Made by a program: the position numbers and the translations under genes. This document shows, piece after piece, positions 1 through 10,814 of a stretch of 64,000 bases of DNA. This stretch comes from Timema cristinae (lineage: Eukaryota > Arthropoda > Insecta > Phasmatodea > Timematidae), in contig JBCFYV010000012.1 of NCBI GenBank assembly GCA_039000515.1, positions 28,404,191-28,468,190 of the forward strand, in the 5' to 3' direction. Position 1 is the stretch's first letter, and each line of letters begins with the position of its first letter. The notes beneath the pieces were generated by a model. It saw only the letters and a program-made list of their open reading frames with translations. It did no database searches and was not told the origin of the DNA.

Positions 1-830
1 TCTGTCTGTACCTTGGTTAAAGCTTGGTAAATAGGGTTTTCATAGGGTTCCTTGAGGGATTTTTTTGAATTAGATATCTAACCCTAAAATTAATGGTAGT
101 TTACTGAAGGACCAAAAGAGATAAAGTCAATTTTAACTAAATCGGCTCTAACGAATTTGATTAAATTTCATTTCTAAGCATTGATCAATGTTACAAAAAG
201 AAATGGCTACTCTCAATTTATCGTCACAATGACTTTAAGGGTTCCAGTCTGATTCGTAAATTCTCATTTTTTTAATCACAAATCCTTTAAAATTTGAGAT
301 ATGAACTTATTTATCATTGTAAATATGTTATATATTTATAATACAGATATTTTATTCGACACATCATTTTATAAAATCGATATATTTCAAGCTATACGCA
401 TATATATAAACTTTTCGAACACAAAGATAAAGTATTACGACCGTAAAGAAAAATCTAACCCGGAATGTTAATGGATGTAAACGTTTCATGACACCCCCAA
501 AATCTAAAAAGTTGTTTTTGCAATGCCGTTTATTTGTGTGTCTGATTTACCCTAAAATTAAGAGTAGTTTAATAAGGGATGAAAAGAGAAAAAATCGATT
601 TTCACAAAATCGGCTATAACGATTTTGATTAAAATTAGTATCTAGGTGTTGATTAATATTATAAATAAAATGAGTATTTTGATTTCCCCTTAAAAATGAA
701 CTTTAGGGTACCTTGCAAAAGCGTAAATTTGCTTATCTCCGCAAATATTTGAGATACTAATTAACTTACCATTCCAAAATCGTAGCACTATTAAAAATGT
801 TTTTTTTATTTGAAATATGGTAGCCGGTGA
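1..830 (+). repeat. Two copies of a dispersed AT-rich repeat
   Basis: Two related units, roughly 61-310 and 540-795, share the landmarks CCTAAAATTAA, an AAAGAGA-rich stretch, then ATCGGCTNTAACGA and TTGATTAAA. The same landmarks recur near 15,960 and 48,190, so this is a dispersed family. Because a MULE transposase relic follows in the same block, I infer that these units are the outer part of a Mutator-like element. The family assignment is inference; the repetition itself is visible. Confidence 0.6.
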
Positions 831-1170
831 ATTTACCGAATAGTGATTTTTCCAAAATCAGTTTTTCGAAATTTAATAATTTGAGTTTTATTTTTCAAAA
901 AACTATATTTCGAGATATCAATTTTTCGAACTAATAGTTTTTCGAAAACACCTTTTTCGAAGATCAATTAGGCGAAAATAAACTTTTCGAAATAATTTAT
1001 TCGGAAATAAATTTTTCGGAATGCAGTTTTTCGAAAACCTATTTTTCGATCTAGAAATTCTTCGAATAAGAGGTTTTTAAAAAACTTCTTGTTTGAAAAT
1101 GAATTTACCACAAAGCTATTTTTCATAACAAATGTTTCAAAAAGGAAGTTTTCGAAAATAAATTTGAAGT
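830..1170 (+). repeat. Degenerate TTTTTCGAA array (left arm)
   Basis: TTTTTCGAA-like words recur every 15-30 bases with variable spacers. The opposite-sense words (TTCGAAAAATTGAT) dominate 3340-3740, on the other side of the transposase relic. The two arrays therefore look like degenerate, repetitive inverted arms of one element. Confidence 0.5.
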
Positions 1171-1589
1171 AGATTAATATAATTCTAACTTTCTATGTAA
1201 ATTATTTTAAAAAATGTACTGAGAAATAATTTTCTAAGAGTTGTGTTTGATATTAACGCAAGTTAAAGTGCGCTGCTCATTAAAACATTATTATTTTATT
1301 TAATGAATCAGAAAGCCGAAGCAGGCATCATTTTTCAATTTTCAGAATATTATATTATTATTATTTTACTTTAATCCAACTATACTTTTCCCAGAAAATT
1401 AATGTAGAGTACTGTAGGTAATCCCCCCTCTGCAGGGGTTTGAGTGGGGTAGGTATTTTTCGTTTTTGTAACCTTGCGAAGGGGAAGCTTGACACATTCC
1501 ACTAGGCTCATTCAGGCTCTATTTTCTTTAATATAAATTATATCAACATTTATTTTCAGTCTAAAAGTATTGTTCTGGTATTAAAATAT

Positions 1590-2910
1590 GTGATAAGTGA
1601 AAAAGGAAGACGTAAACTCCTTCTTGACATTCATTTATATTACAAAGAAAAGCAAGTTGAAGAAAGGGTTTATTGGAAGTGTTAAAAGATTTCAAAGTTC
1701 AAGGAGTGGAGCACGAGACATAACAGAATTCGATAGTGCTCGTGTGGATACAAATAATCTAATAGAAAATATCCGCGATAACGCAAAAAACAACAACAAA
1801 AAACACCCGCGATACACCAGATTGTATCTTGCCTTCAGTCTCGAATGGAGCTAGTCAAAGTATCGTTGCAAAACCCACTGTGCCAAATATGAAATCACAA
1901 TAAAAATATTGGAATGAAAGCAAATGCTGGACCAGCTGTTCATAGTTTCCGTCATGACATTGTATTTCCTGATGAATACAAGCTAACTGTAAATGGATAA
2001 GAGTTTCTAATGTATGACTCAGGACCTCAAGATGACCGTATACTTATATTTTCTACTCGAAGAAACTTACAGCTTCTTGGACGTTCCGAGCATTGTTATG
2101 CAGATGGCACCTTAAAGACTGTTTCACCCCTATTTGAGCAGTTGTATACTATTCACGGATTTAAAGCAAATAACTCCGTCCCACTTGTGTATGAGTTTCT
2201 AGAGGACAAGAGACTCTCGTCTCTTAAGAAAGTTGAAGGAGCTAAAGCCAACTTCTAACCCTCGGACCTTTATGACTGACTTAGATATGTCAATTATAAA
2301 TGCAGTGAAGGATGGGTATCCTCTTACAAATCATCATGGCTGTTTCTTCCATTTTTGCCAGTATATTTTTCATAAAATTCAAAACTAATGGTTTTAGACA
2401 ACGGTATGAGACTGATGCAAAATTTTCACTAAAGCTTTGCATGTTACCCGCTCTTGTGTTTGTTTCTTATGAAGAAGTCGTGGACACTTTTGATTTCTTG
2501 TGCAATAGCAATGTATTGGCCCAAGAAGCACAACCTATTATAGATTATTTTGAAGATGTGTGTATTGGGCATTCAGAGTTTCATTTGGGCCACCGCCCTC
2601 CAATTTACTCATACAAAATTTGGAACTGGTATGATAGTGTTCTTCAGGTGCTACCTACGACAAACAATATAAAAGGATGGCAGAGAGGGTTCCAACAACA
2701 TATCCAAGTAGCCATCCCAGTATTTGGAAATTATTCTCAGCAATCAAGAAGGAGCAGTCTCTCAATGAGGTGTGGATTGAGCAGTACATCAGTGGGTAAG
2801 AACCTCCTCGTCAACGTAAGATATACCGAAACACTGTGGACAGGTTGACACGAATTGTCACTTACTGGGCCCAAGATGGGAACGTGTGGGACTATTTGTG
2901 AGCTGTTTCA
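1590..2910 (+). pseudogene. Mutator-like (MULE) transposase relic with FLYWCH-type finger
   Basis: The reading frame shifts several times. From 1590 a piece ending in VYWKC resembles a FLYWCH zinc-finger core. At 2010-2258 comes a block with SEHCYADGTLKTVSPLFEQL and LYTIHGF, the signature at the start of insect MULE transposase domains, where the D of DGT is the presumed first acidic residue. At 2260-2848 the frame reads GCFFHFCQYIFHKI, the typical CxxHxxQ-like region, followed by KMLPAL-, YFEDV-, WNWYDSVL- and TNN-type blocks expected toward the C-terminus. The end is in another frame and stops near 2900. In-frame stops and shifts mean it cannot encode a working enzyme. The family is recognised from the order of motifs; exact boundaries are uncertain. 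The first start listed here is GTG, so the true N-terminus is unknown. Confidence 0.75.
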
Positions 2911-3340
2911 CACAACATTGGCTACTAATACTAGTTTTTGTGTATAAAGACTAGTTGTTAATGAAATTGTATAATGTTTTCTTAATTTTTCGCATCTATA
3001 AAAAATAATAACATTCAAATAAATAGCCAATAAGAATAACAAAAACGTATTCCTATTTGCTAAGTTGTGCTATGTTGGAGTATAAAATATAATTTTGAAT
3101 TTTTTAAGTGTTTTAAAAAGGGTTTGTGCATTCATAGATTTTAAAAAAAGATCTACAAAAAATATATTTTGAGAAAACTTGTTTTACGATAGTTATTTTG
3201 GAAGTGTTAGTAATATTAATACTTATTAAAATAAATAATCAATAACTATAAAAACTATAGAACACATTTAAAAGAAATTGTTGTTTTTGTTTTAATGTTT
3301 TTAAAAAAGTTTAAAATTTCTATTTACATATTTTTTGAAA
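2911..3340. other. AT-rich non-coding spacer of the MULE block
   Basis: No open frame or RNA signature is visible. The stretch contains two similar words, GAAAACTTGTTTTACGATAG near 3175 and AAAACTTGTTTTACGATAGC near 3340, which suggests a local duplication. Confidence 0.4.
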
Positions 3341-3740
3341 AACTTGTTTTACGATAGCATTTCTCAATAGTTTTTCAATAGATAATATTTTCAAAAAATA
3401 GTCATCGCTAAAATAACTTCCGGAAACTCGCAGTTCGCTAAATTGATTTTCCGAAGAAAAAATCAATTTTCAGTTCGCAAAATTGATCCTTTAAAAAATG
3501 TGATTGTTCAAAAAATTTATTTTTGATTATTTGACTGTCAAACAATTGATTTTTGGTAAATTCACTTAGGGAAATTGATTTTCGAAAAATGTGGTTTTGA
3601 CAAACACATTTTTTGGAAAATTGATGGTTCGAAAAATTGATTTCCTGACAAAATTACTTTCGATGGTTTTTTGTATTCTGTGAATATATTTCGATGAATT
3701 GATTTTTGAATAATTTGTTTTCGAAAAATTAACTAGACCC
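3340..3740 (-). repeat. Degenerate TTCGAAAAATTGAT array (right arm)
   Basis: Words such as AAATTGATTTTCGAAAAATG recur. They are the reverse complement sense of the 830-1170 array. About 110 bases further on, near 3852-3870, lies TTTGCAGTGCACCGTAC, matched by TTTTGCGGTGCACCATAC near 48,786. That pairing points to a common 3' end for this family. Confidence 0.5.
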
Positions 3741-3956
3741 CTCAATATCTCTGTAACAGTATATAATATTACATGTTTGCTCTTTGGTAACTTATTTTAA
3801 AAATTTTTTGTAACTGTAATTATTTCAATATTAAAGAGGAAGAAATTATTTGCAGTGCACCGTACAATTTATGTTATCAATCTTATTGTTTGTAAATGCT
3901 TGTATAATTTACAGAGATATAAGTAGTATAGTTAAATTAATATATTGATAGATCCA

Positions 3957-3959
3957 CAC

Positions 3960-4000
<41 letters not shown>

Positions 4001-4297
4001 TATAGTACCGCGTCTTACTACCCGTTCGGGTTATACGCACTTACGCTAATGTGTAATGGTAGGGTGATTGTGAGATGAAATGAAGGACCTACAGTTTAAC
4101 GTGGAATCCGAACCACGGTGGAGACCTGGCATTCCACACATTCACAAGATGTCTTGTCAGAGGTGTAGGAAGGGTTAGGAAATCAGATAAATCTGTGCCG
4201 GGACCGAGGATTGAACCCCGGCCGCCAGCACAGAAGTCTAACCCCGGACGCCAGCACAGAAGTCTGACACCTTACCCCTAGACCACCAGGTCACCAT
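3957..4297 (-). repeat. SINE family 1 copy with ATT tail
   Basis: Read on the minus strand, it begins with a tRNA-like head carrying an A box (TGGTCTAGGGG) and a B box (GGTTCAATCC). It ends with GGGTAGTAAGACGCGGT followed by an (ATA)n tail, seen on the plus strand as (ATT)n at 3961-4003. A short stretch around the AAGTCTGACAC / CCGGCCGCCAGCACAG words is duplicated inside the head. This is the reference copy for five or more other copies in the window. Confidence 0.85.
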
Positions 4298-5454
4298 CCA
4301 CACTATTAACACGTAGGCGTTTGGACACACCATTTGTACAGATAACACTGTTGATATATATAATCAATATTGAAAAAAAATTCAAAAATATCTGGTCCAT
4401 ATGTTTTTAAAGTTTAATAAACAAGTTCAAAATATACTTCCAAACATATTTTATTGCCGTATTGTTTCACATTATTTATCTTGACAAGGAAATTCTATTA
4501 CAATAACTTACAATTATTAACATCGTATCCTATTTCTACTCATTTGGGGGAGGTATCCTCCATCTGCCCTGTAAGGTGGATACATTACCCTGTATTATCA
4601 TTTATGGCGTGGCTCATAAGATAGTCATAGTGTACTCCTTCAAGGTAAGCTCTTTAACAGTAAGAGTGCTACCTTTACCTTTTCTACAACTTGTATGATG
4701 GAACCTTATTATTTAGTTTTGCTAAAATCTTTCATACTCAAATTTAAATTACATTACTATAAAAAGCTATTTATTATCCCTATTCGTGTTCATTTCTAGA
4801 TGGTAAAAATCATCACAAATCCTTACTGGTAAACATGTTGGCAATGGTGTCAGTTTAGTTTGGACAGATTTGACAATGACATGGGTTCGAATCATGACTG
4901 TTTTTTTCTCTTAAATTCATGCAATTGCTTGAAAAATTGCTTTAAATTATACAATTCCTTCTAGTGTGGACTGGCAAGAAGCGGCGAGTGAAACACAAAT
5001 GTATCAGTTCTAGTAGGAATTACTAAATTCTAGTCACTTTAAATTATTTTTTCTTGTGAAAATTACTTATAAGAATGGTACTTAAAATTAAAACTAAAAA
5101 TAACTTAGCATTTATTTTAAATCAGTAGTCAGAAACCTTTTTGGTATCGCGAGTCGTAAGGGCTAAAAAATTATTTGGTGGGCCACTTTAGAAAAAATCT
5201 CGAGAAAAAAATTAAACTTTATAGTTCTAAAATTGTAATTAGTTATTAATATATTTTATCAATACAATAATTGTTTGATAAATATTTTGCGGTCCAGATT
5301 AAATTAGTCAGCGGGCCAGAACCAGCCTATGGGCCATAGGTTGCTGACCTCTGATTTAAATGAAACTTTATAAAAAAAATAGAATTCTACAATTTTGTAA
5401 TGGGTAAGTATATAAGAAATTGTATTAAATTTCTGCTTATCATTTGATATTAGA

Positions 5455-5685
5455 TTTGGTCGAATGGTGTAAGACGTCACGCTCACAATAGGCTGGACTG
5501 CCGATGGCAAGGAAATCGTGGTTATAATTCTGGTTGGGTGTATTGGAGTTTGTTTTTACTTTCCCTCCAAGCAAATACGAGTACACTTATTCTACATTCT
5601 ACCTTAATAATTAGCATATTAATGTAATTAAAACATATTGATTAATATGAACGGGTAGTAATACCAGGTAGTAAAAAAATTATCC
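5455..5685 (+). repeat. SINE family 2 copy (degraded)
   Basis: It contains GGACTGCCGATGGCAAGG, a decayed B box followed by GGTTGGGTGTATTGG, and a tail of GAACGGGTAGTAATACC. The best preserved relative is at 59,795-60,035. Confidence 0.6.
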
Positions 5686-5719
5686 ATAAAAATTTTGGAA
5701 ATTTAAAAATAGATGCATG

Positions 5720-6104
5720 GTGGAATGTACAGGTGAAATAATATGTGCGAGAGAAGAATGATTCATACAAATAAATTATTGCTGTGGAGAGCTACACAGA
5801 ACGTAAGAGGTTGTGGGAAATATACAAAGAGAAAAATATGAATGCAAGGAAAGTAATAAAGGAGAATAAGGAGCAAATGAGATTAAAAGGAGGAGGAAAA
5901 TTGCAGAATGATTTTAAAGGAAATAAGCTGTTGTGGAAGTAGGTATATAAAACAAAACTAGGGTGACAAGGAAATAGTTATACCATTTAGAATGAACGTG
6001 GTGAGATTATCTGGGATGAAAACCGTATAAGAATGTGATGGTAGGGTGGTGGGGTATTTAATCAATTGTATGTCGTAAATATACTGAAAGCAGCACAAGG
6101 AGAT
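5720..6104 (+). pseudogene. Non-LTR retrotransposon ORF2 relic, part 1 (linker before RT)
   Basis: Reading across shifts gives an AWWN-type start, then RLWEIYKEKNMNARKVIKEN, KLQNDF and GNKLLWK blocks. These resemble the basic linker between the endonuclease and reverse transcriptase of LINE ORF2. The frame ends at a TTAA where a separate transposon begins. Part 2 resumes at 8597. Several stops and shifts are present, so this is a dead copy. The LINE clade is not assigned. Confidence 0.6.
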
Positions 6105-6108
6105 TTAA
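6105..6108 (+). repeat. TTAA target-site duplication, left
   Basis: TTAA lies directly outside the left inverted end of the element at 6109 and is matched by TTAA at 8597-8600. Confidence 0.75.
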
Positions 6109-8596
6109 TCAGTATTTTAGGTAAATTTGTTTTGCAATTTTGTCCTAGTTTTACCCCATTTGGCTATAATCCATGTTTCTTTATGAAAAAAATATAGATT
6201 CTGAAAATGTATTGTGTAGTATATTAAATCAAATCGCGTTGCATATAGAATACCGATTTGAAGTCAAAACTGAGTTAGCTGTGGTCATTTGGGATATATT
6301 TTTAACTTAGTGGTCAAAATCTAAATTTTGTCATGTTTTGTATTATACTAGCGAACCTGTGTGAACAAATTTGCACGTTAAATTTTATTAATTTAAAAAA
6401 ACAACTGATTAATATTTGAAAGTACAAAAATTGCCAGAACAGGGAATCAAATATTGGACTCCTTTGGTAAATAGCCTAGTACTCTACCGACTGGAATAAC
6501 TTATTTCCATCAAAGTCAAGGAGCAACCAAGTATTGGATAGTTACAAAAATCAGTTATAAGCAACATAGTTAGGCATCTGTTTGAAAAATGAAAAATAAA
6601 TAAGGTTACAAATCCTAGCCATGAAACACACAAAAACTTAGAGAACCTTTCTCATACGATTATGAATTCTTTTGTTAACCCCAGCTGAAAGACACAAATC
6701 TCTACTTTATAGCTGATGTTAGGAAAATGACAGACAAATTAAAATATGATATACTAAATCTCCTAGCTTTAGGAAAGAAGTGTAAAGATGAGTTGCTCAA
6801 GGAATGCTTAGATGATCCTACGAGGTTCGAGATACCACTGAAAATAAGAAAAGTAAACAACTTTGCCCGTTGTGCTATCAAGATCAAAATCCAAGGTGAT
6901 TGTGAAAAGTGTATTGAGCTGAAGACAACACGAGACTTGATGAATAGATTGGTCTATCTTGATTGTACCAGACATATTGAGCTTGAGAAGGTGTTTCTTT
7001 TCCACTTACCCCAGTTCCTCTGTCCTTGGCCAGCATTCGCGGCACAGTGAATACGATTTCTTTGTGATTCCATGTTTATAATCCAGTCATTACCCACCAA
7101 CATGCCTCACAATTGTGTAATTTAACAGAAGTGGCTCTGAATACTATAGGTAGTACACAGGTAGTTGAAATACACTTTGTCTGTGATAGTTATGTGAATA
7201 GCATTAAGAATACTGAGCAACAGGCAAGAGGGTCCAATGATCGTTTCACATCACTGGTTGAGATCAGTTATATCCTAAATATTTAAGATATTCCTTGTGA
7301 TCATCAAATTTCAAAACTGCACTTATCAAGTTATTTATAAAAAATTGGAAACTTAACAATTATGTCCCTATCATAAAACAGAAGACATTTGTTGTTGCAT
7401 ATAAAAATCAGTGCCTTTAATATGCAGCTACGATAGCAGGAAATGTGGAGCACAGTGAGCTACCAGACTACGTATGCTCACGTGTAGAGTCATATACTAA
7501 GCTGGTGTACCATATCAGCCTAGTTTCAGAATCATCATCAGGACATAATTTTGTTGTCCTTGCAATATAAACTGATATCATGCTTACCCTACCTACCACT
7601 ACAGCAAACTAAATGTCCATGTGTGATGAGCCTTGGACATTCGGGTGATAACTGTGGAATATATGCACATATCACTGCACTAGCAAACCACATTGCTCCA
7701 GTACTGTGCAAGGCGTTGGCAGGATATCATGCTCTAATGGGGTATGATTACATGTCATCCTTCTTTTGTAAGGGAACATTGAATCCATTTAACAAAGCTG
7801 AAAAAAGTCGTTTCCATCTTTAAGGTTTTGTCCGATTCAGAGTTAACACTACCTTTGTTGATGATCACAGTCTTGTAGAAAGGTATGTATGTTCACTATA
7901 AGGCCAAGAAGAACTATTCTCTGTCAATGAGGCACAAATAAAGTCGGCCAAAACAAACAGTCTATTGGATAAAATAAAAGGAAATCATACAAGAATGCTT
8001 CCACCCTGCGGAGACGTTCTGGTACAAAAATTGTCACGTTGCAACTATGTCACATATCTTAGTAAATATGCAAAACTACGAGATCCACTAGAGAATATTC
8101 AACCCACATATCATGATTGTAAGGAGGTTATTGGAATTTATGAACCAGTTTGGTTTACTGGCAGTTAGATGCCAACTATACTTTCCAAAACCATGCAACC
8201 AGAAGATGTCGCAGATGTAGATAAAGATGATAATGATGACAGTGACAGCATTATTGATTATGATTAAGATATAATGACGAGAGTTTTGATGAAGGTTGAT
8301 ATGATTAGTAACTGAATTTTGGTTGCACATTTTGAAAATATATATTAACATTTGTTATCTCATTTTTTGTGAAGTTTCTTCTATATATATATATATATAG
8401 TATAAGGGATTAGCCGATAATTACATTTAATGTTTATTTTTCCTATGGATCATTAATAAAGTTAATTGATTATGGTCAAAATAGGCCAAAATCTCAATTT
8501 TATCTTAAGTGGGTAAAATAAGACTGACATTTTTGGAATAAGCAACTTATTTTACAGAGAAAATGTTTGTCAAAACAAGTTTACCTAAAATTCTGG
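6109..8596. mobile_element. TTAA-flanked TIR DNA transposon, 2488 bp
   Basis: The left end reads TCAGTATTTTAGGTAAATTT and the right end, reverse-complemented, reads CCAGAATTTTAGGTAAACTT, each followed by GTTTTG. Both ends are bordered by TTAA, the target of piggyBac and Kolobok elements. Removing the element plus one TTAA brings two pieces of a LINE ORF2 next to each other, which independently supports the boundaries. The interior carries a broken protein relic (6727-8168) that does not look like a piggyBac transposase. Superfamily is therefore undecided; Kolobok-like or an unnamed TTAA group are both possible. Confidence 0.75.
6727..8168 (+). pseudogene. Broken ORF of the TTAA element, unnamed protein family
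   Basis: Three open pieces fit one ancestral protein. At 6727-7050 there is a PLKIRKVNNFARCAIKIK-like block with ELKTTRDLMNRLVYLDC. At 7551-7823 there is MSLGHSGDNCGIYAHITALA followed by LAGYHALMGYDYMSSFFCKG. At 7965-8168 there is MLPPCGDVLVQKLSRCNYVT. A piece between them (about 7440-7500) reads LPDYVCSRVESYTKLVYH. I recall the combination of a HEEADT-like block, an ALTGCDYT-like block and an LPPC block from repeated, uncharacterised proteins of animal genomes, but I cannot name the domain. The first Cys of the GCD block is Tyr here. Stops and shifts separate the pieces. Its position inside a TTAA-TIR element suggests a transposition role, which is inference. Confidence 0.55.
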
Positions 8597-8600
8597 TTAA
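8597..8600 (+). repeat. TTAA target-site duplication, right
   Basis: TTAA lies directly outside the right inverted end and pairs with 6105-6108. Confidence 0.75.
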
Positions 8601-9115
8601 AACCCACTATCTCCTGGAGTATATATTATGAGTGAAATAAATACTGAAGCTGAAGTGTTAAAAACTAGGAAATTGTTTTAAAAAATAGCAAAGCTGCGAG
8701 CGTAGACGGGATCATGAGTGAAATGCTTAAGTGTGGGGCCATGTTATGCAATGTGTCTTCATGCCAGCTAGAGGTTGCATGGACCATATTTTTGCATTGC
8801 AACAACTAATTGAGAAATGTATGGCAGTAAGGAAGACAGTATATTGTGCATATGTTGATCTGGAGAAATCGTACGATTGTGTGAGTAGGAGAATATTATG
8901 GAATGTTCTGTGAGACTATGGTGTTAATGCATGGTTAGTAAATTCAATCATGACGATGTATAATAAAAGTAAATTGTACGTTAGTGTATAAATCACTTTG
9001 GGCGAATGGTTTGACATTGAACAATGAATTATAAAATTTTGTGTTATGTATCCATGAGTGTTTAATATATTCATGGATAAGTATATGGCACGTGTGTGAT
9101 TGTGTATAGCTTGTG
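8601..9115 (+). pseudogene. Non-LTR retrotransposon ORF2 relic, part 2 (reverse transcriptase)
   Basis: It reads a KAASVDGIMSEMLKCG block (LINE RT motif 1), then GCMDHIFALQQLIEKC and YCAYVDLEKSYDCVSRRILW, which contains the first catalytic Asp (DLEKSYD). LGEWFDIEQ and NIFMDKYMARV follow. The FADD-type catalytic box is not found before the frame decays. Stops occur at about 8990 and 9060. Together with 5720-6104 it forms one copy interrupted by the TTAA transposon. Confidence 0.7.
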
Positions 9116-9647
9116 ATTCTTTCCTGTGGGCTTCCTAGGACCACATTTCCTTTTCCATTAATCTATCTTGCGTGAACCAGCTGAGGTGAGAGTCTCTCAA
9201 GGAAGCACGATTCCAGATGTCGGCAGGGGTATCTTTATGAGAAGGGGTAAGGGTTTGTTCTGTGAAATAGGTAGGGGTGGGGGTGGGAAAGGGGAGGAGA
9301 GGAAGGAGATAGGTCCAACCCTACTGAGAAGAGTTTCTTATGTAGATTTGGGTCATTTAGGAAACGGTTGTGCAATCGTTGGGGGTCAGAGGAAGGAAAT
9401 TTGGAGTAATCTAATTCTTTGTAGGTATTGGACTCAGGGTTAAATGGTCTTAGTTGATGGGATTTAAAAGGTGAAGTTGACAATGGTGATGTTAGGAGAG
9501 AAGGCTTCTGAGGGAGTTAACTGTGGGGCTGAATGCGTCTAGCTCAGGGTCATTCCGTAATCTCCAGACGTTTCAAAATCAGTGCGTATTGTGCTGCTTT
9601 GATGCGTCCGGTTTCTTGTTTACCTTTACCCTCTCATGCGTGCTTAA
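9116..9647. other. G-rich non-coding stretch
   Basis: Polypurine runs around 9240-9320 and no convincing frame. The short open frames here lack any recognisable motif. Confidence 0.4.
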
Positions 9648-10811
9648 GGCTAAGGCCACACGAACGATTATTCCCGCTGCGTCCAAGCTGTTTTATCACG
9701 CGATAAATGGAAATCAAGTGGTTAAATAGTGGTATGCTAGACAAGCGATAAATATCAAACGACAGAGGTACGTCAGATGTGGCTTCAATGTCACGTCAAG
9801 TTGGAATGCGCCAGGGTCCATTTTCCAGGTGACATGTCCCGCCTCTCTACCTGCCACACGTGTGACAAAAACCGAGTGACGCTCCTCCACCAGGGTTGTG
9901 CCTCCACGTTCCTCCAATTTTCATTCAGGTGTAGCCCAAATCCAAGTTGACGTGTGCTGCGATAAGTGTTATATTTTTATTGTTAGTTATAATATTCAAT
10001 ATTCAAAATGAACGACGTCATCAATTTTTATTGTAAGTGAATCGATTACTATACACATTGAAACGTTCCCGTAGATGGACTACAATCATGATATTACAGC
10101 CATGGGCACCCATAAATGGGTGATAAAGGGGGCTCTGGCCCCCCTTATCGCTCTGCAATATTTATTATTTTATTTTGTTGGTTTAAAAAAAATGTATGTG
10201 TGGAATTTGGCTGCAATTTGTTATCAACAACTTATAAACATCAAAATCCAAGCTAACAAAGATAAAACTTATAAAATATATATAATATATATATTTCCAA
10301 TTCCCTCTTAACCAGATTTCTTTTCATTTTGTTATGTTAAATAAACTTGGGAAAAATATAAAGTTACTTTCAATGGGTTCAGTTACAACAAAATTTTAAC
10401 TTTTGTTAATTTTCAGAAAAATATTTTTGCAAAATTGGCTCTTGATTTTCACAATTAGCTCAGAATTAATTTCAGATGCTCTAAAATTCCTTCCCGCAAG
10501 ATTAAGTTCATGAAATTATCTCTCGAAAAGGGAAAAATGGGACTCTAATATGCTCCCCATTTGGAAAACCCACATGGGCTCCCTTGATTACAGCCACACG
10601 CACCACGTAGCTTGGAGTGGGCCCAACTGAAATGTAGACAACATTGAAGAGATGTCTTGGGTGACAAGTAGCTTAAGTCATTCTGTGTAGCCTCTCTCAT
10701 GAATTTTGCAAGTGACTATCCCTCTGTCTAGCATCCCCCTGTTCGACTTTTGTATTCGCGACTTTTGTTTCCTGGGCTCATGCGAGAAAAATCCTTCATG
10801 TGGCCTTAGCC
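9648..10811. mobile_element. TIR element with 3 bp TAA duplication (Harbinger-like MITE)
   Basis: The ends are GGCTAAGGCCACACGAACGA on the left and, reverse-complemented, GGCTAAGGCCACATGAAGGA on the right. TAA flanks both sides (9645-9647 and 10812-10814). A 3 bp TWA duplication with GG-starting ends fits PIF/Harbinger. No transposase is visible in the 1164 bp interior. Around 10,104-10,170 there is a small palindromic GC-rich stretch (GGGGGCTCTGGCCCCCC). Confidence 0.65.
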
Positions 10812-10814
10812 TAA

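Noticed and set aside
9168..9917. Possible small genes in several frames
   Set aside because: G-rich composition and the edge of a MITE explain the open frames; no motif, and they overlap on both strands.
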